Of a DNA stretch of 64,000 nt, positions 19,444 to 29,144 are shown piece by piece; positions within the stretch are counted from its first letter, which is position 1; every line of letters begins with the position of its first letter. Source of the stretch: Paenibacillus sp. FSL R10-2734 (GTDB lineage Bacteria; Bacillota; Bacilli; Paenibacillales; Paenibacillaceae); the NCBI RefSeq assembly GCF_037963865.1, contig NZ_CP150170.1, forward strand, positions 5,704,001 through 5,768,000, read 5' to 3'. The notes below the pieces were generated by a model. The model was given only the letters and a program-made list of their open reading frames with translations, was not told the DNA's origin and made no database searches. The position numbers and the translations under genes were made by a program.

Positions 19444-19495
19444 AAAACAGGGTATTCCACTAGCTATGATAGCTGCGGGATACCCTGTTTCTTTT
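19444..19495. terminator. Terminator between convergent nplT and amylopullulanase genes
   Basis: AACAGGGTATTCC pairs with GGGATACCCTGTT around an inner AGCTAT/ATAGCT stem and is followed by TTCTTTT on the plus strand. It serves nplT and may also serve the opposite gene. Confidence 0.85.
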
Positions 19496-19578
19496 AATGG
19501 TTAGTAAGAATGAACTTTATATTACTAATCAGAAACTAGTACTCCGGTGCACTAAAAATCAGCACACCGGATTCCAGC

Positions 19579-22500
19579 TTACTTGCTTAGTAGTGTATAA
19601 ATAACCTGTGCACTCTCAGCGCGGGTCATCCATCCTTTTGGAGCAAATTGATTGTTCTCTCTGCCCTGCAGCAGTCCTAGCTCTGCTGCAGCCTTAACAT
19701 AGCTAGCTGCCCACTTGCTAATGCTGGAAGCGTCAGCAAATGCCTTAGAGCCCACTACAGGTTCGACCTTCTTGCCAGACCTCGCTTCGAGTGCACGGAT
19801 CACCATGATAGCCATTTCCTCACGGGTAATGGAAGCATTCGGTGCAAATGTATCCTTGCTTCGACCACTAACAATGCCCAGCTTAGAAGCTGTTGCTACA
19901 TATGATGAATACCATGCATCTGACTGGATATCAGTAAATTGAACCTGCCCTTCCGCATTTAAACCAAGTGCGCGAACTAGCAATGCGGTAAATTCCGCAC
20001 GGCTAACATTGCTCTTCGGATTAAACTCGGTTGTTGTAACCCCTGAAACAATTTGTTTTGCAGCAAGAGACTGTATGGCGTGGAATGCCCAATAAGTAGT
20101 TGGAACATCCTTAAACGACTTCGCAATCTCAAGTACGGCATATTTACTAAAGTGCGTGACTTGTGCAGATATCACGTCTCCATTCAGCTGTCCACCCACG
20201 TACTCAAGCTCACGATTATCGCCTAAATAGAAGATACCCAATAAGTCTTTATTCGATTGACCACTAATCTTAAACGATATCGTAATAGGCTCATCGAACT
20301 TCTTGACTACAATCCGGCTACCATCTTTCTTCAGAATGCTAAGTCTCAATTCAAATACATCAGAAAGCGAAGTAACGGTTACACCTTCTTTATTAAAACC
20401 ATCTACTAATGCTTTCGCAGCAGACTGGGCCAAAGGTTTCAGCTCTAACAAGATTTGAGAACCTTCCGCATCTGTGCCTGAAGCTAAACTTGGAATTGTG
20501 CTTAACAGTTTGTTAGGGATAGTAACTAACAGATCCCCCACTTTTAGGACTAAGTCATTAGTTCCCAACGTTTGTGCAGCATGCAATGGTAAGAGGATTG
20601 ATGTCTTACCGGAGGCGATCTCAATTTGTACCTTACCATCTTTACCATTCTTCAAGCTATTCTCACTGATAACTTGAGTATCAGCAGGAGTTGTAGGGTT
20701 AACAGCAGCACCACCACCAGGTGTTTGTGTTACTTTAGATACCCCAGATAGAATAACCGTACCCCCATCATCTCTACCTGGTAGATCAATGATTACTTTT
20801 TGATCAGCGTATACTGTGTAGGTTTTACCGCTGTATTCATCTTTTGCCGTCGAATTGGCAACAAACGGTACTGGAATTGTTACGGATTCCTCACTAGTCT
20901 TAGTGTTAATAACCGTTACGACGTTCTCACCCAAGTAAGCTTTGTTGAAAGCTAAATACCCCAAATCATCTGAACCTGCCAGCTTCGTGCGCGTACCTTT
21001 GGAATACACTTTGGAGTATTTTGCACGAATATTCAGCAGCTTCTGATAATGATCATGAAGTGACTTCTCTGCTTCTAGCTGATCCCAAGGCATATCCTTA
21101 CGGTTTTCACTGAATTCTCCTTTAGACATTGTTCCAGCAGTTTTACCTGATTTACCTAGCTCTTCTCCATAATAAATGACTGGCTGTCCTTTAGCGGTGA
21201 TTTGTAGGGCTGCTGCGATCTTCAGCTTACCTTTGTCTCCACCTACTTCTTCTGACAAGAAGCCCTTCTCGTCATGACTACTAAGGAATTGAGCCATCAT
21301 CTTTGTATTATCAATCATCGACTCACGTAGCTGTAAATAGGAATCCACACTGTTTATCTTTCCTTTAGTAAAATCTAATGCTGCATCATTAAATCCAAAA
21401 TCAAGTAGGCCGTCCATTTGACCTGTTTCGAGCATTCCACCATTGTTATCAATAGTTCCGCTGAAATACTCACCCGTCATTTTGAAATTTGGATCGATTG
21501 CAGTCAGAGCATTTTTAAAGGCTTTCCACGTCGTATCTTCGACATGCTTGACAGTATCCACACGGAAGTAGTCAATCGTGTCTCCACGTTCTGTACGAGC
21601 GTTGTCTAACCAGCCTGTTTGCCAAGCAATAATCTTCTCACGAACAGCTGGATCTTCTGTTTTGAAATCCGGTAAACCATCAAGCTCACCTTTAATTTCG
21701 TCCGTACCCGTTGCTACACCATCCGTACGAAGCATTCCTTCAAAACGCGCCTTATCTTCAGCTGTAATCGTCGGCTTGTTATCCCCTGGTTTAAGACCGT
21801 AACCTGTATGATTGAGTACAACGTCAACCATGATCTTGATGCCTTTGTCATGTGCTTTCTCGATTAGCTCTTTGAAGGTATCCATGTCACCAAGATGCTC
21901 ATCAAGCTTTGTAAAGTCTTTAGCCCAATAGCCGTGGTAACCGTATTGTTTAAAGCCACTACCTTGATCAAAATCAATATTATCTACGATTGGTGTTATC
22001 CATAACGTATTAATACCTAGCTCTTGCAAATAATCGAGACTGTCAATCATCCCTCGGAAATCACCACCGTGGTAGGCTTCCAGATGGTTTTTATCAACAT
22101 TCTGATTATTCGAAGTATCCCCATCTTTAAAACGATCGGTCAGTGCGAAGTATATACGCGCTTCATCCCAGTCGAAATCGAGCTTGTCACCTGAATAGGT
22201 TCTTGCTTTGATCTCAATCGTAGCGTTTTGCGTATGGGAATTACCATACTGGTCTACAAGCGTTACTGGAATATTCTTGATCCCTGCTGTCACTGTATCC
22301 TTCACTGCAATCGTCTGTTTCAGCAGTACCGTATCCAGTTGAACTTTACTTGGTCCACCAAGACTGGTCAAATCCATATATCCATCCGTATAGATGATTT
22401 CTTCTAAAGTAGAAGCGTTAACGGTCACGACAGCATTCTGATTAGAGGTTATTACCTCTGGACTCAAGGATGTCGTAATCGCAATTTCAGGGGTACGATA

Positions 22501-25500
22501 TTCAAAAGAAGATTCATCATTTACTGTATTCCTTGGATCTGTGTATTCAGTTGTGACTCCGTTCTTCGTGATTAAGTAAGTATACTTATACGTGCCTACT
22601 TTTAAATCACTCAGCGTGTATGTGAAGAATTCATTAACGGAATCATAAACCATTGGGTACTCTTTACCATTCACTTTTACGATAGCAGAAGATATCGCAT
22701 CAACATTTCCAATACGGAACAAGGCAGAATCGCGATACCTAAAAGTAGCCGTTCCGTCCTTTAAGGTCGGTTTTCCAATGCTTGGCTTGATTTCAATATC
22801 CTTTACCCCGCTGGTGACATTCACTTTAATGAACCCATCACCCGGTGTCAGCGGAATAAACCGATCAGTACCATAAGGATCCTTATTCGACCAATCATCA
22901 CCTTGCCCTTTACGAACAACGAACCCTACTTTAGTCGCATCTTCAGCAACCTCAATTAGAACACTCGCTGTACCATTCTTAATGGTTGTAAAATCAATCT
23001 GGTCAACTTTAGCTCCTGTACCCCAAACCCAGATATTCCAACCCTCATAGTCCTTGTCACTACGAGTATAAGTGAATTGGACGTATCGCTTGTCGGTAAC
23101 AGTAACGGTAGCCGTTTTAGAAATACCACCATAAGTTATGATAATTCTGGCCGTTCCTTCAGAAATCCCTTTCACTTGACCTTTACTAGTAACTGTAGCC
23201 ACTTCAGGGTTATTAGAAGTGTAAGTAGCCATTTGGGAAACGTTTCTTCTGCTGTTGTCATCATATTTCGCGTACGCAGAAGATTTGTGTACTTGACCTA
23301 TTGGCAGATTGTAGCTCGTGCTGTCAAGCTCCAAGGCTGTAATTCCAGCAGCATCAGCTTCCTTTTTAAGAATTACTGCAGTTAAAGGTTCTAGCGTAAT
23401 AGAATTTGCTGTTAAACTAAAACCTGACTGATTCTCAGTCGGAATCGCAATAACACCAGCTTCATCATTGTCGACAAGCACCTGACCACTCGTCAAGTCC
23501 TCCGATAAAGTCAGTGTTCTGGCTGTGCTGTCACCATTCATGAAGACATAATAGACCCCTGTGCCATCTGTTGCTTTGTTTGAATAAGCAATAACCAGAT
23601 CCTCAGTCTTCACTTCTGGAGCAGTAATTAATTTAACATTTGAATTAACCAAATCAATATCGCCCAATCGGAAAGCATCCGTAGACTTTCTCAGTTCCAT
23701 CAGACCCGAAGTGTATTTTCTAGTTGTAGTCTGAACAGGGAATTGTAGCTCATCTGTTGCTTTAGCCCAATCGAACTTATTGACCGCATCCGATGAATCA
23801 TAGGAATCATGAATGAAATAACCAAAAGATTTGCCCTCGCTATCAAACATTTCAGTGTATTTATCCTGAGGAACCGTGGTTCCATTCCACTGCTTCGTAC
23901 GCCCATATTCCTGACCCGCATGAATGAAAGCTGTACCTTGGGAGGTTAGAACAAGCATGTTTCCAAGTCTAATCCGTTTTTGGATTTCAAGCTCATTCGC
24001 TGGAATTGTAGGATCTTTCTTGATCGTTTGTGCAATAACATCGTGCAGCGTCAGGTTGTCATGCGCTTCGATGTACGGAACGATATCACCTGGATCATCG
24101 GCAGGCGTATTTGATGGCTCCGCTTTAATATTGTTAAAGATTGTCGTTATCGGACGCGCTCCGCCCGTAATAAATCTAGGTTGACCTTCAGAACCATAGC
24201 CAGATTTCAATTCATTACGGAATTCATCAGAGAACACACCAACGCTATCCGTTTTATCCATCCAGTCCTGATCTGCACCTTTCCCAGCAAGGGAAGGGTC
24301 GGCCGCGGCACCACCGAATGTTCTCCAGCCTTCACCGATAAAAAGAGCCTTCGGATTAATCGCTTCTGCGGCATCATAAGCATGCTGAACAGCCTCTGCT
24401 GTCGCATCGCCCATCATATCCCAGCGCATTCCATCAATCTTGTACTCTTCAAACCAGTATTTCACGGAATCAACCATTAGCTTTTCAGCCATTTTATGGT
24501 TGGTGGCCAGATTGTTTCCGAAACCTCCGATAAAGTTGCCGTTCGCATCTTGGAACGCGTAGTAATTAGGAACGATGTCGTTTAAAAATTCTTTTTTAGC
24601 CATATGTGTGTACACTACATCCAGAATGACACCCATTCCAGCTTCATGTACGGCGTCAATCAAACCTTTTAATTCTTTAATCCGCTCTTCAGGATCGGTT
24701 GGTTTCTGAGAATAAGCACCGTCTGGAGAGAAGTAGTTGTGAGGGTCATAGCCCCAGTTGTATTCATTGTTTTTAGCGGAATAATCTGTCTCTCTAGTTC
24801 CCATCTTCGTTTCATCCCCATAATACCAAGCCATTACAGGAAGTAATTGAATATGAGTTACACCAAGAGATTTAATATAGTCGAGTTTCTTTTCAAAAGC
24901 GCTATAAGAGCCCCATCTTTCGCTCCCCAGACTATCCACGATCGATATATCTGATGTAAAGTCTCTAACGTGGACTTCATATACAATAGCGTCTTCACGT
25001 TTTTCGTAGCCTTCAATATCAGCATAGCCAAAAGTATCCGGATTCGTCTGGCTTAAGTCAACGATAGCCGCTTTACCGACTATATCCCCGCCAGCACCAG
25101 CAGCACCTGTAGTATCCGTAGTAAATACCGCCATTGATTTAGCATAAGGGTCAAGGACCTTATTGGTTACACCGTCATTCGTCACTTCATATTGATAAAA
25201 GAATCCTCTTACATCGTTTGTGGTAGCGCCTGTCAAATCTGCCGACTTCAAATTGACCGACCATACTCCTTGTTCGCCGAGTGTTAAATCCACACTTCCC
25301 ACAAGCACATTGGAGTCATTCTTATCGTATACATTGGCGACAACCGAGCTTGCTTTTGGTGCCCACAATTTAAATGTGGCTGTTTTGTCAGCGTTATACG
25401 TAGCACCTAGATCGTCTCCAGTATAGTTGTACATCTCATCAAGATTTCTCCAGCCAGTAACCGCAGATACTGTTTTACCCGAATAAGTAACGCTAAGCGG

Positions 25501-27111
25501 GATATTAGCCAGATCAAAAACTTCCGTATCGACTTCAATCGAAGTTTTGCTTGTAATCTTTACAGCAGATATAGGAATAGACACACCGTCTTTATCTTTA
25601 ACGGTAATCTCCTTCTTTAATGATGCTGCTTCCAAGCCGTCGGTTAGCGTAAAGCCAAGCATGAGCTTACTCGACGATAGCACTTCTGCGGAAACTAAGC
25701 CGATTGGTGTTTCACCAAATGGAGAAACATATACATTGTTGTCTCCTTCTTTTATCCACAGCTGATTGTAACGATCCAGCAATGTAAATCCTTTATCACC
25801 GCCGTCTTTATTATCGCCATTGGTCGGGTCTACTAAGAGAAACCCTATTTTTTTGGCACTTTCTTTCAATGGAACATCGACATAAGCACCAAATCGATCA
25901 ATTTGATCTGCTGTGAATGGCGTGGCTCCGGACGGCCAACCTGTTGATTCTGCTGCAACATCGCCCCACATCCACAATCCAAACTGACTTTGGTTGGCGT
26001 CCGATCTTATATAGTGAATCCGAACAGTGTTGGCAGGTAGCGCAACAGGTTCGTAAGGTGTGACTACATCGGAGCCTTCTGTAATCCAAACTTCGTTCGT
26101 TTGTGGAGTTTTAATCGAAAAGTGCTTATCTCCTCCATCCTTATCTCCAGTAGTACGTGACATAGCGATCATAGAGAGCATTTGAGCTCCAGGCTTCATC
26201 GGTACATCAACATATGCCCCGAAAGAGTCTTTTTGATCCTCAGGGAAAGGAAAAGCACCATTAGGCCAACCATCTGTAGGATTTTTAACATCCCCAAATA
26301 GCCATAAAGCTTTATTAGTATAATCGTTAGCTTTGTAGTGAACACGAATGTGCCCCGCTGGAACAGGAGTAACATCTACAGGTTCAGTAGGGATTTTATA
26401 TTCTGCGGTCACACTATGATTTGCAGTATTGTACTTGAAGGTTACCTTAAGATCTAACGGTAGGCTCAACGTCAGATCGGTCTCCGGGTATGACATATCT
26501 TCTGCTTCTGTGGCTCCCGGAACAGAAACCTTGTACGTGTAATCTCCCTTCGGCACAGTAATAGCAGTACTGTACACACCATCAAAATCAGGATCTGATA
26601 AAGTGGATAACGCCTCTGCTGGGAGGTTTCCTGTCAGTCTTGGCAGCTTATCCGCAGCAATTGGAGTGTAGTACGTTGAATCAGCTATTTTATGAGTTAT
26701 GTCATTATAATAAAAGGTTACAGTCGTCTCTTCGGCTAGCTCAATGTGAATATTATCTGTACCATCGAGTACCTTCTGAGGGTTGGTGTAATTAGGAAAT
26801 CCACTTCCATCCCAAGTATCATTCAGAGCTATCTTGTAGTTATATTTCCCCTTAGGCAGAGTCCCAGTAAAAGAATAAAGATTATTATCTTTGTCTGAGT
26901 AAACCATTTGGGTGACTACTGATTTCTCATCCCAATTCTTACCGGGATTTTCCACCCCAGTGGAAATAAACTTGGACTGCAAATCGCCGACTAAAACCAC
27001 TTTCGTCGTTTCTGCTGAAACCTTAACTGGGTGCAACCCAAGACTGGAGAACACAAGAGCAACGATCATAAAGATCGCGAACGACCTCTTGCCCCATAAA
27101 GTTATTTTCAT
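19579..27111 (-). CDS. Cell-bound amylopullulanase (pullulanase + alpha-amylase + three SLH domains)
   Basis: This 2510-residue exported enzyme carries two catalytic domains. In order it has: a signal peptide (residues 1-34, ending near VSAET); two pullulanase-associated X25-like modules (about 35-235); two CBM41 starch-binding modules (about 252-460, HIRVHYK and TVRIHYIRSD); a CBM48-like domain (about 565); and a type I pullulanase GH13 domain with YNWGYDP (about 784), GMRWDMMGD (about 894), GEGWR (about 924) and EAHDNLTLHD (about 1017). A bacterial Ig-like domain (about 1257-1340) and a third CBM41-like module follow. Next is a second GH13 barrel of alpha-amylase type with VDVVLNHTG (about 1760), FRVDTVKHV (about 1850), TGEYFSG and SSHDEKG (about 1947). 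The C-terminus has three SLH domains (about 2330-2510), which anchor it to the cell wall. It would cut alpha-1,6 and alpha-1,4 links of starch outside the cell. ATG 27111 is chosen for GGGAGGT 9 bases upstream. Confidence 0.93.
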   Translation of the reverse strand: MKITLWGKRSFAIFMIVALVFSSLGLHPVKVSAETTKVVLVGDLQSKFISTGVENPGKNWDEKSVVTQMVYSDKDNNLYSFTGTLPKGKYNYKIALNDTWDGSGFPNYTNPQKVLDGTDNIHIELAEETTVTFYYNDITHKIADSTYYTPIAADKLPRLTGNLPAEALSTLSDPDFDGVYSTAITVPKGDYTYKVSVPGATEAEDMSYPETDLTLSLPLDLKVTFKYNTANHSVTAEYKIPTEPVDVTPVPAGHIRVHYKANDYTNKALWLFGDVKNPTDGWPNGAFPFPEDQKDSFGAYVDVPMKPGAQMLSMIAMSRTTGDKDGGDKHFSIKTPQTNEVWITEGSDVVTPYEPVALPANTVRIHYIRSDANQSQFGLWMWGDVAAESTGWPSGATPFTADQIDRFGAYVDVPLKESAKKIGFLLVDPTNGDNKDGGDKGFTLLDRYNQLWIKEGDNNVYVSPFGETPIGLVSAEVLSSSKLMLGFTLTDGLEAASLKKEITVKDKDGVSIPISAVKITSKTSIEVDTEVFDLANIPLSVTYSGKTVSAVTGWRNLDEMYNYTGDDLGATYNADKTATFKLWAPKASSVVANVYDKNDSNVLVGSVDLTLGEQGVWSVNLKSADLTGATTNDVRGFFYQYEVTNDGVTNKVLDPYAKSMAVFTTDTTGAAGAGGDIVGKAAIVDLSQTNPDTFGYADIEGYEKREDAIVYEVHVRDFTSDISIVDSLGSERWGSYSAFEKKLDYIKSLGVTHIQLLPVMAWYYGDETKMGTRETDYSAKNNEYNWGYDPHNYFSPDGAYSQKPTDPEERIKELKGLIDAVHEAGMGVILDVVYTHMAKKEFLNDIVPNYYAFQDANGNFIGGFGNNLATNHKMAEKLMVDSVKYWFEEYKIDGMRWDMMGDATAEAVQHAYDAAEAINPKALFIGEGWRTFGGAAADPSLAGKGADQDWMDKTDSVGVFSDEFRNELKSGYGSEGQPRFITGGARPITTIFNNIKAEPSNTPADDPGDIVPYIEAHDNLTLHDVIAQTIKKDPTIPANELEIQKRIRLGNMLVLTSQGTAFIHAGQEYGRTKQWNGTTVPQDKYTEMFDSEGKSFGYFIHDSYDSSDAVNKFDWAKATDELQFPVQTTTRKYTSGLMELRKSTDAFRLGDIDLVNSNVKLITAPEVKTEDLVIAYSNKATDGTGVYYVFMNGDSTARTLTLSEDLTSGQVLVDNDEAGVIAIPTENQSGFSLTANSITLEPLTAVILKKEADAAGITALELDSTSYNLPIGQVHKSSAYAKYDDNSRRNVSQMATYTSNNPEVATVTSKGQVKGISEGTARIIITYGGISKTATVTVTDKRYVQFTYTRSDKDYEGWNIWVWGTGAKVDQIDFTTIKNGTASVLIEVAEDATKVGFVVRKGQGDDWSNKDPYGTDRFIPLTPGDGFIKVNVTSGVKDIEIKPSIGKPTLKDGTATFRYRDSALFRIGNVDAISSAIVKVNGKEYPMVYDSVNEFFTYTLSDLKVGTYKYTYLITKNGVTTEYTDPRNTVNDESSFEYRTPEIAITTSLSPEVITSNQNAVVTVNASTLEEIIYTDGYMDLTSLGGPSKVQLDTVLLKQTIAVKDTVTAGIKNIPVTLVDQYGNSHTQNATIEIKARTYSGDKLDFDWDEARIYFALTDRFKDGDTSNNQNVDKNHLEAYHGGDFRGMIDSLDYLQELGINTLWITPIVDNIDFDQGSGFKQYGYHGYWAKDFTKLDEHLGDMDTFKELIEKAHDKGIKIMVDVVLNHTGYGLKPGDNKPTITAEDKARFEGMLRTDGVATGTDEIKGELDGLPDFKTEDPAVREKIIAWQTGWLDNARTERGDTIDYFRVDTVKHVEDTTWKAFKNALTAIDPNFKMTGEYFSGTIDNNGGMLETGQMDGLLDFGFNDAALDFTKGKINSVDSYLQLRESMIDNTKMMAQFLSSHDEKGFLSEEVGGDKGKLKIAAALQITAKGQPVIYYGEELGKSGKTAGTMSKGEFSENRKDMPWDQLEAEKSLHDHYQKLLNIRAKYSKVYSKGTRTKLAGSDDLGYLAFNKAYLGENVVTVINTKTSEESVTIPVPFVANSTAKDEYSGKTYTVYADQKVIIDLPGRDDGGTVILSGVSKVTQTPGGGAAVNPTTPADTQVISENSLKNGKDGKVQIEIASGKTSILLPLHAAQTLGTNDLVLKVGDLLVTIPNKLLSTIPSLASGTDAEGSQILLELKPLAQSAAKALVDGFNKEGVTVTSLSDVFELRLSILKKDGSRIVVKKFDEPITISFKISGQSNKDLLGIFYLGDNRELEYVGGQLNGDVISAQVTHFSKYAVLEIAKSFKDVPTTYWAFHAIQSLAAKQIVSGVTTTEFNPKSNVSRAEFTALLVRALGLNAEGQVQFTDIQSDAWYSSYVATASKLGIVSGRSKDTFAPNASITREEMAIMVIRALEARSGKKVEPVVGSKAFADASSISKWAASYVKAAAELGLLQGRENNQFAPKGWMTRAESAQVIYTLLSK

Positions 27112-27279
27112 TTCTGTAAAACCTCCCATGATTATGAATTCCCTTTGTGCAAGCGGATACATGATTTCTCGGAAGTAGTCGATTATTCTTATGTAATGAA
27201 ATCATGCGGTTTCCTTCTTATAGTTGGAGAAGGTCTATGTTGCGGCTCGTCAAACCGGATTAACAGCATCACCACCCTT

Positions 27280-27309
27280 ATCATAATAAAAAAATTTCAA
27301 TTAACACAA
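27280..27309 (-). promoter_or_regulatory. Candidate amylopullulanase promoter
   Basis: On the minus strand TTGTGT (27304-27309), an 18-bp spacer and TATGAT (27280-27285) are present. The palindromic operator at 27316-27329 lies immediately upstream of the -35. Confidence 0.5.
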
Positions 27310-27315
27310 AAATAG

Positions 27316-27329
27316 TGCAAACGTTTGCA
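27316..27329. promoter_or_regulatory. Perfect LacI-type palindromic operator (probable MdxR site)
   Basis: TGCAAACGTTTGCA is a perfect 14-bp palindrome, the best version of a motif repeated beside every maltodextrin transcription unit in this window. It is centred 40 bp upstream of the -10 centre of the amylopullulanase promoter. It fits the cre consensus less well (two mismatches). Confidence 0.75.
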
Positions 27330-27402
27330 ATTAGTCGTGCACAAACCTAAGTACATAAAACTCACTCCGTAACGCAACTGAGATCAACCCATAATTACCC
27401 AA

Positions 27403-27416
27403 TGTAAACGCTTGCT
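27403..27416. promoter_or_regulatory. Catabolite-responsive element (cre)-like site
   Basis: TGTAAACGCTTGCT matches the cre consensus TGWAANCGNTNWCA except near its end. It lies in the divergent gap between the amylopullulanase and mdxR genes. That 762-bp gap is AT-rich and otherwise shows only a half-site (CACACGTTTGCA, 27631-27642) and no gene. Confidence 0.5.
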
Positions 27417-27847
27417 ATATTTTGATTTACATACTAATCCTGTATTTATGGTATTGTCAACCAGTATTTTTATATGTTAAACAAACTCGATTTATCATAA
27501 AAGGAAAAATAAAGAAAACATAACCTGAGAATCCATTAGAATTGAATTCAATATTTTAAAATCGTCTAAAATTTCATTCTCGATTCAAATTTAAAATATG
27601 CTTTACTTATTGTTTCAAAAAAATTCAAGCCACACGTTTGCATTTACCAAATGCTCATTTCGAAAACACTGGATATCATTTATACATTTTAAGTTCATTT
27701 TTGCTTAATCATTCCTACTTTTTTGGTGAAAACAAACAAATTTACATTGAAATTTCTAATACTCTTTCCAAAAGTAGCAATATTGCCCTTCCAAATGACT
27801 TTATCTATTTACAATTTAGAACTCTTAGATTAATATTACTGTGTAAA

Positions 27848-27859
27848 GCAAACGGTTCC
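27848..27859. promoter_or_regulatory. LacI-type operator overlapping the mdxR translation start region
   Basis: GCAAACGGTTCC lies 3 bases before the mdxR ribosome site (AAGGAGG). A regulator bound here would block mdxR transcription, suggesting autoregulation or CcpA control. Confidence 0.5.
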
Positions 27860-27873
27860 ATAAGGAGGTTTCT

Positions 27874-28920
27874 ATGACAGTTACCATTAAGGATGTGGCC
27901 AAGAAAGCGGGAGTATCTCCCTCCACGGTATCCCGGGTATTGTCCAATCACCCCAGAATCAGCCTGGAAACTTCCCGCAAGGTCAAAGCTATTATGGAAG
28001 ATATGGGCTATACACCTAACATGATGGCTAAGAGTCTAGTGTCGAAAACTACAAACAGCATATGCTTCAGTCTTCCTAAACCAGCTGAAGAGCTGTTCTC
28101 AAATCTATTTTTCATGGAATTAATCCGGGGGATCGTTACACAAGCTAGCCGTTCCGGCTATGATGTGTTAATTAGCTCCGGAGCAAACGAGAAGGAAGAA
28201 TTGGAAGCCGTTTCAAGACTTCTAAAGGGTCGTCGTGTGGATGGTGTTATTCTGCTGTACTCTCGTACGGATGATGCTGTTATTGATTTTCTAGAGAGCA
28301 ATGATTATCCATTCGTGCTGGTAGGTCGAAGCGATCGATATGAGAATATTTTATCTGTTGATAACGACAATGTGATGGCAGCATACGATGCTACAAACCA
28401 CCTTATTTCAATGGGGCATGAACGAATTGGCTTCGTAAGTGGACCACCGAATCTAATTGTTTCTCGTGATCGTCTCGCAGGATACCGTAAAGCATTGCAG
28501 AATAGCGGTCTTGAAATGCGTGATGAATGGATTGTTGAAGGTGAATTTCTACAGGATAGTGGATATAGAGCGATGTCTTTTTTCATGAATTTGCCTAATC
28601 GGCCTACTGCACTCGTTGCAGTCGATGATATGGTATCGTTCGGAATTTTACGCGGATTGAATGAACTGAACTACAAAGTTCCTGAAGATCTCGCTATTGT
28701 AAGCTTTAACAATATTCCATTATCTGAATTATCCAGCCCTCCGATCAGTAGTATTGATATTGGAATTTATCATCTTGGGTACACCGCATCTCAGGTTCTT
28801 ATCCAGAATATCAAGAGTCCGAATCACGATGCTGGTTATACAAACCGATTTGTTATTCCACATCGCCTGATCGTGAGAGAGTCATCCATGTACTCTCATG
28901 CTAAGAACAAAACAGAATGA
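27874..28920 (+). CDS. mdxR: LacI-family regulator of maltodextrin use
   Basis: This is a 348-residue LacI/GalR regulator. The N-terminal helix-turn-helix with hinge reads TIKDVAKKAGVSPSTVSRVL (residues 3-22), and VSKTTNSICFSLP starts the sugar-binding domain of periplasmic-binding-protein fold. FVSGPPNLIVSRDRLAGY and the Ser-Phe-Asn-Asn segment are typical of the effector domain. Its place between the amylopullulanase and pgmB-mdxK-malL genes, with GCAAACG-type operators on both sides, supports the MdxR/MalR assignment. ATG 27874 has AAGGAGG 5 bases upstream. Whether it activates or represses cannot be read directly; operator positions near -50 at two promoters favour activation. Confidence 0.85.
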   Translation: MTVTIKDVAKKAGVSPSTVSRVLSNHPRISLETSRKVKAIMEDMGYTPNMMAKSLVSKTTNSICFSLPKPAEELFSNLFFMELIRGIVTQASRSGYDVLISSGANEKEELEAVSRLLKGRRVDGVILLYSRTDDAVIDFLESNDYPFVLVGRSDRYENILSVDNDNVMAAYDATNHLISMGHERIGFVSGPPNLIVSRDRLAGYRKALQNSGLEMRDEWIVEGEFLQDSGYRAMSFFMNLPNRPTALVAVDDMVSFGILRGLNELNYKVPEDLAIVSFNNIPLSELSSPPISSIDIGIYHLGYTASQVLIQNIKSPNHDAGYTNRFVIPHRLIVRESSMYSHAKNKTE

Positions 28921-28925
28921 ATAAG

Positions 28926-28956
28926 TGAAGCGATCAAACGCTTCATTTATTTTTTG
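28926..28956 (+). terminator. Terminator of mdxR
   Basis: TGAAGCG pairs with CGCTTCA (28926-28932 with 28939-28945) and is followed by TTTATTTTTTG. Confidence 0.7.
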
Positions 28957-28965
28957 AAAGTCTGT

Positions 28966-28977
28966 ACAAACGTTTGC
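28966..28977. promoter_or_regulatory. LacI-type operator upstream of pgmB-mdxK-malL
   Basis: ACAAACGTTTGC is a near-perfect copy of the palindrome at 27316-27329. It lies 168 bp upstream of pgmB. A clear sigma-A promoter was not found in this gap; a small hairpin (GGTTAAG/CTTAACC) occurs near 29036. Confidence 0.65.
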
Positions 28978-29144
28978 GCTAAATCATTAAATATTTCTTG
29001 ATCCAGTTCTTTTTAGGGTGAAAATTCGGATCTGAGGTTAAGATAAACTTAACCATTTTAAGCGAAGCTTATACGATCGAAATCAGATTCAGATAGATCA
29101 GCCAATGGATCACGATATCGTCACAACTTTTAGGAGGTACTACA

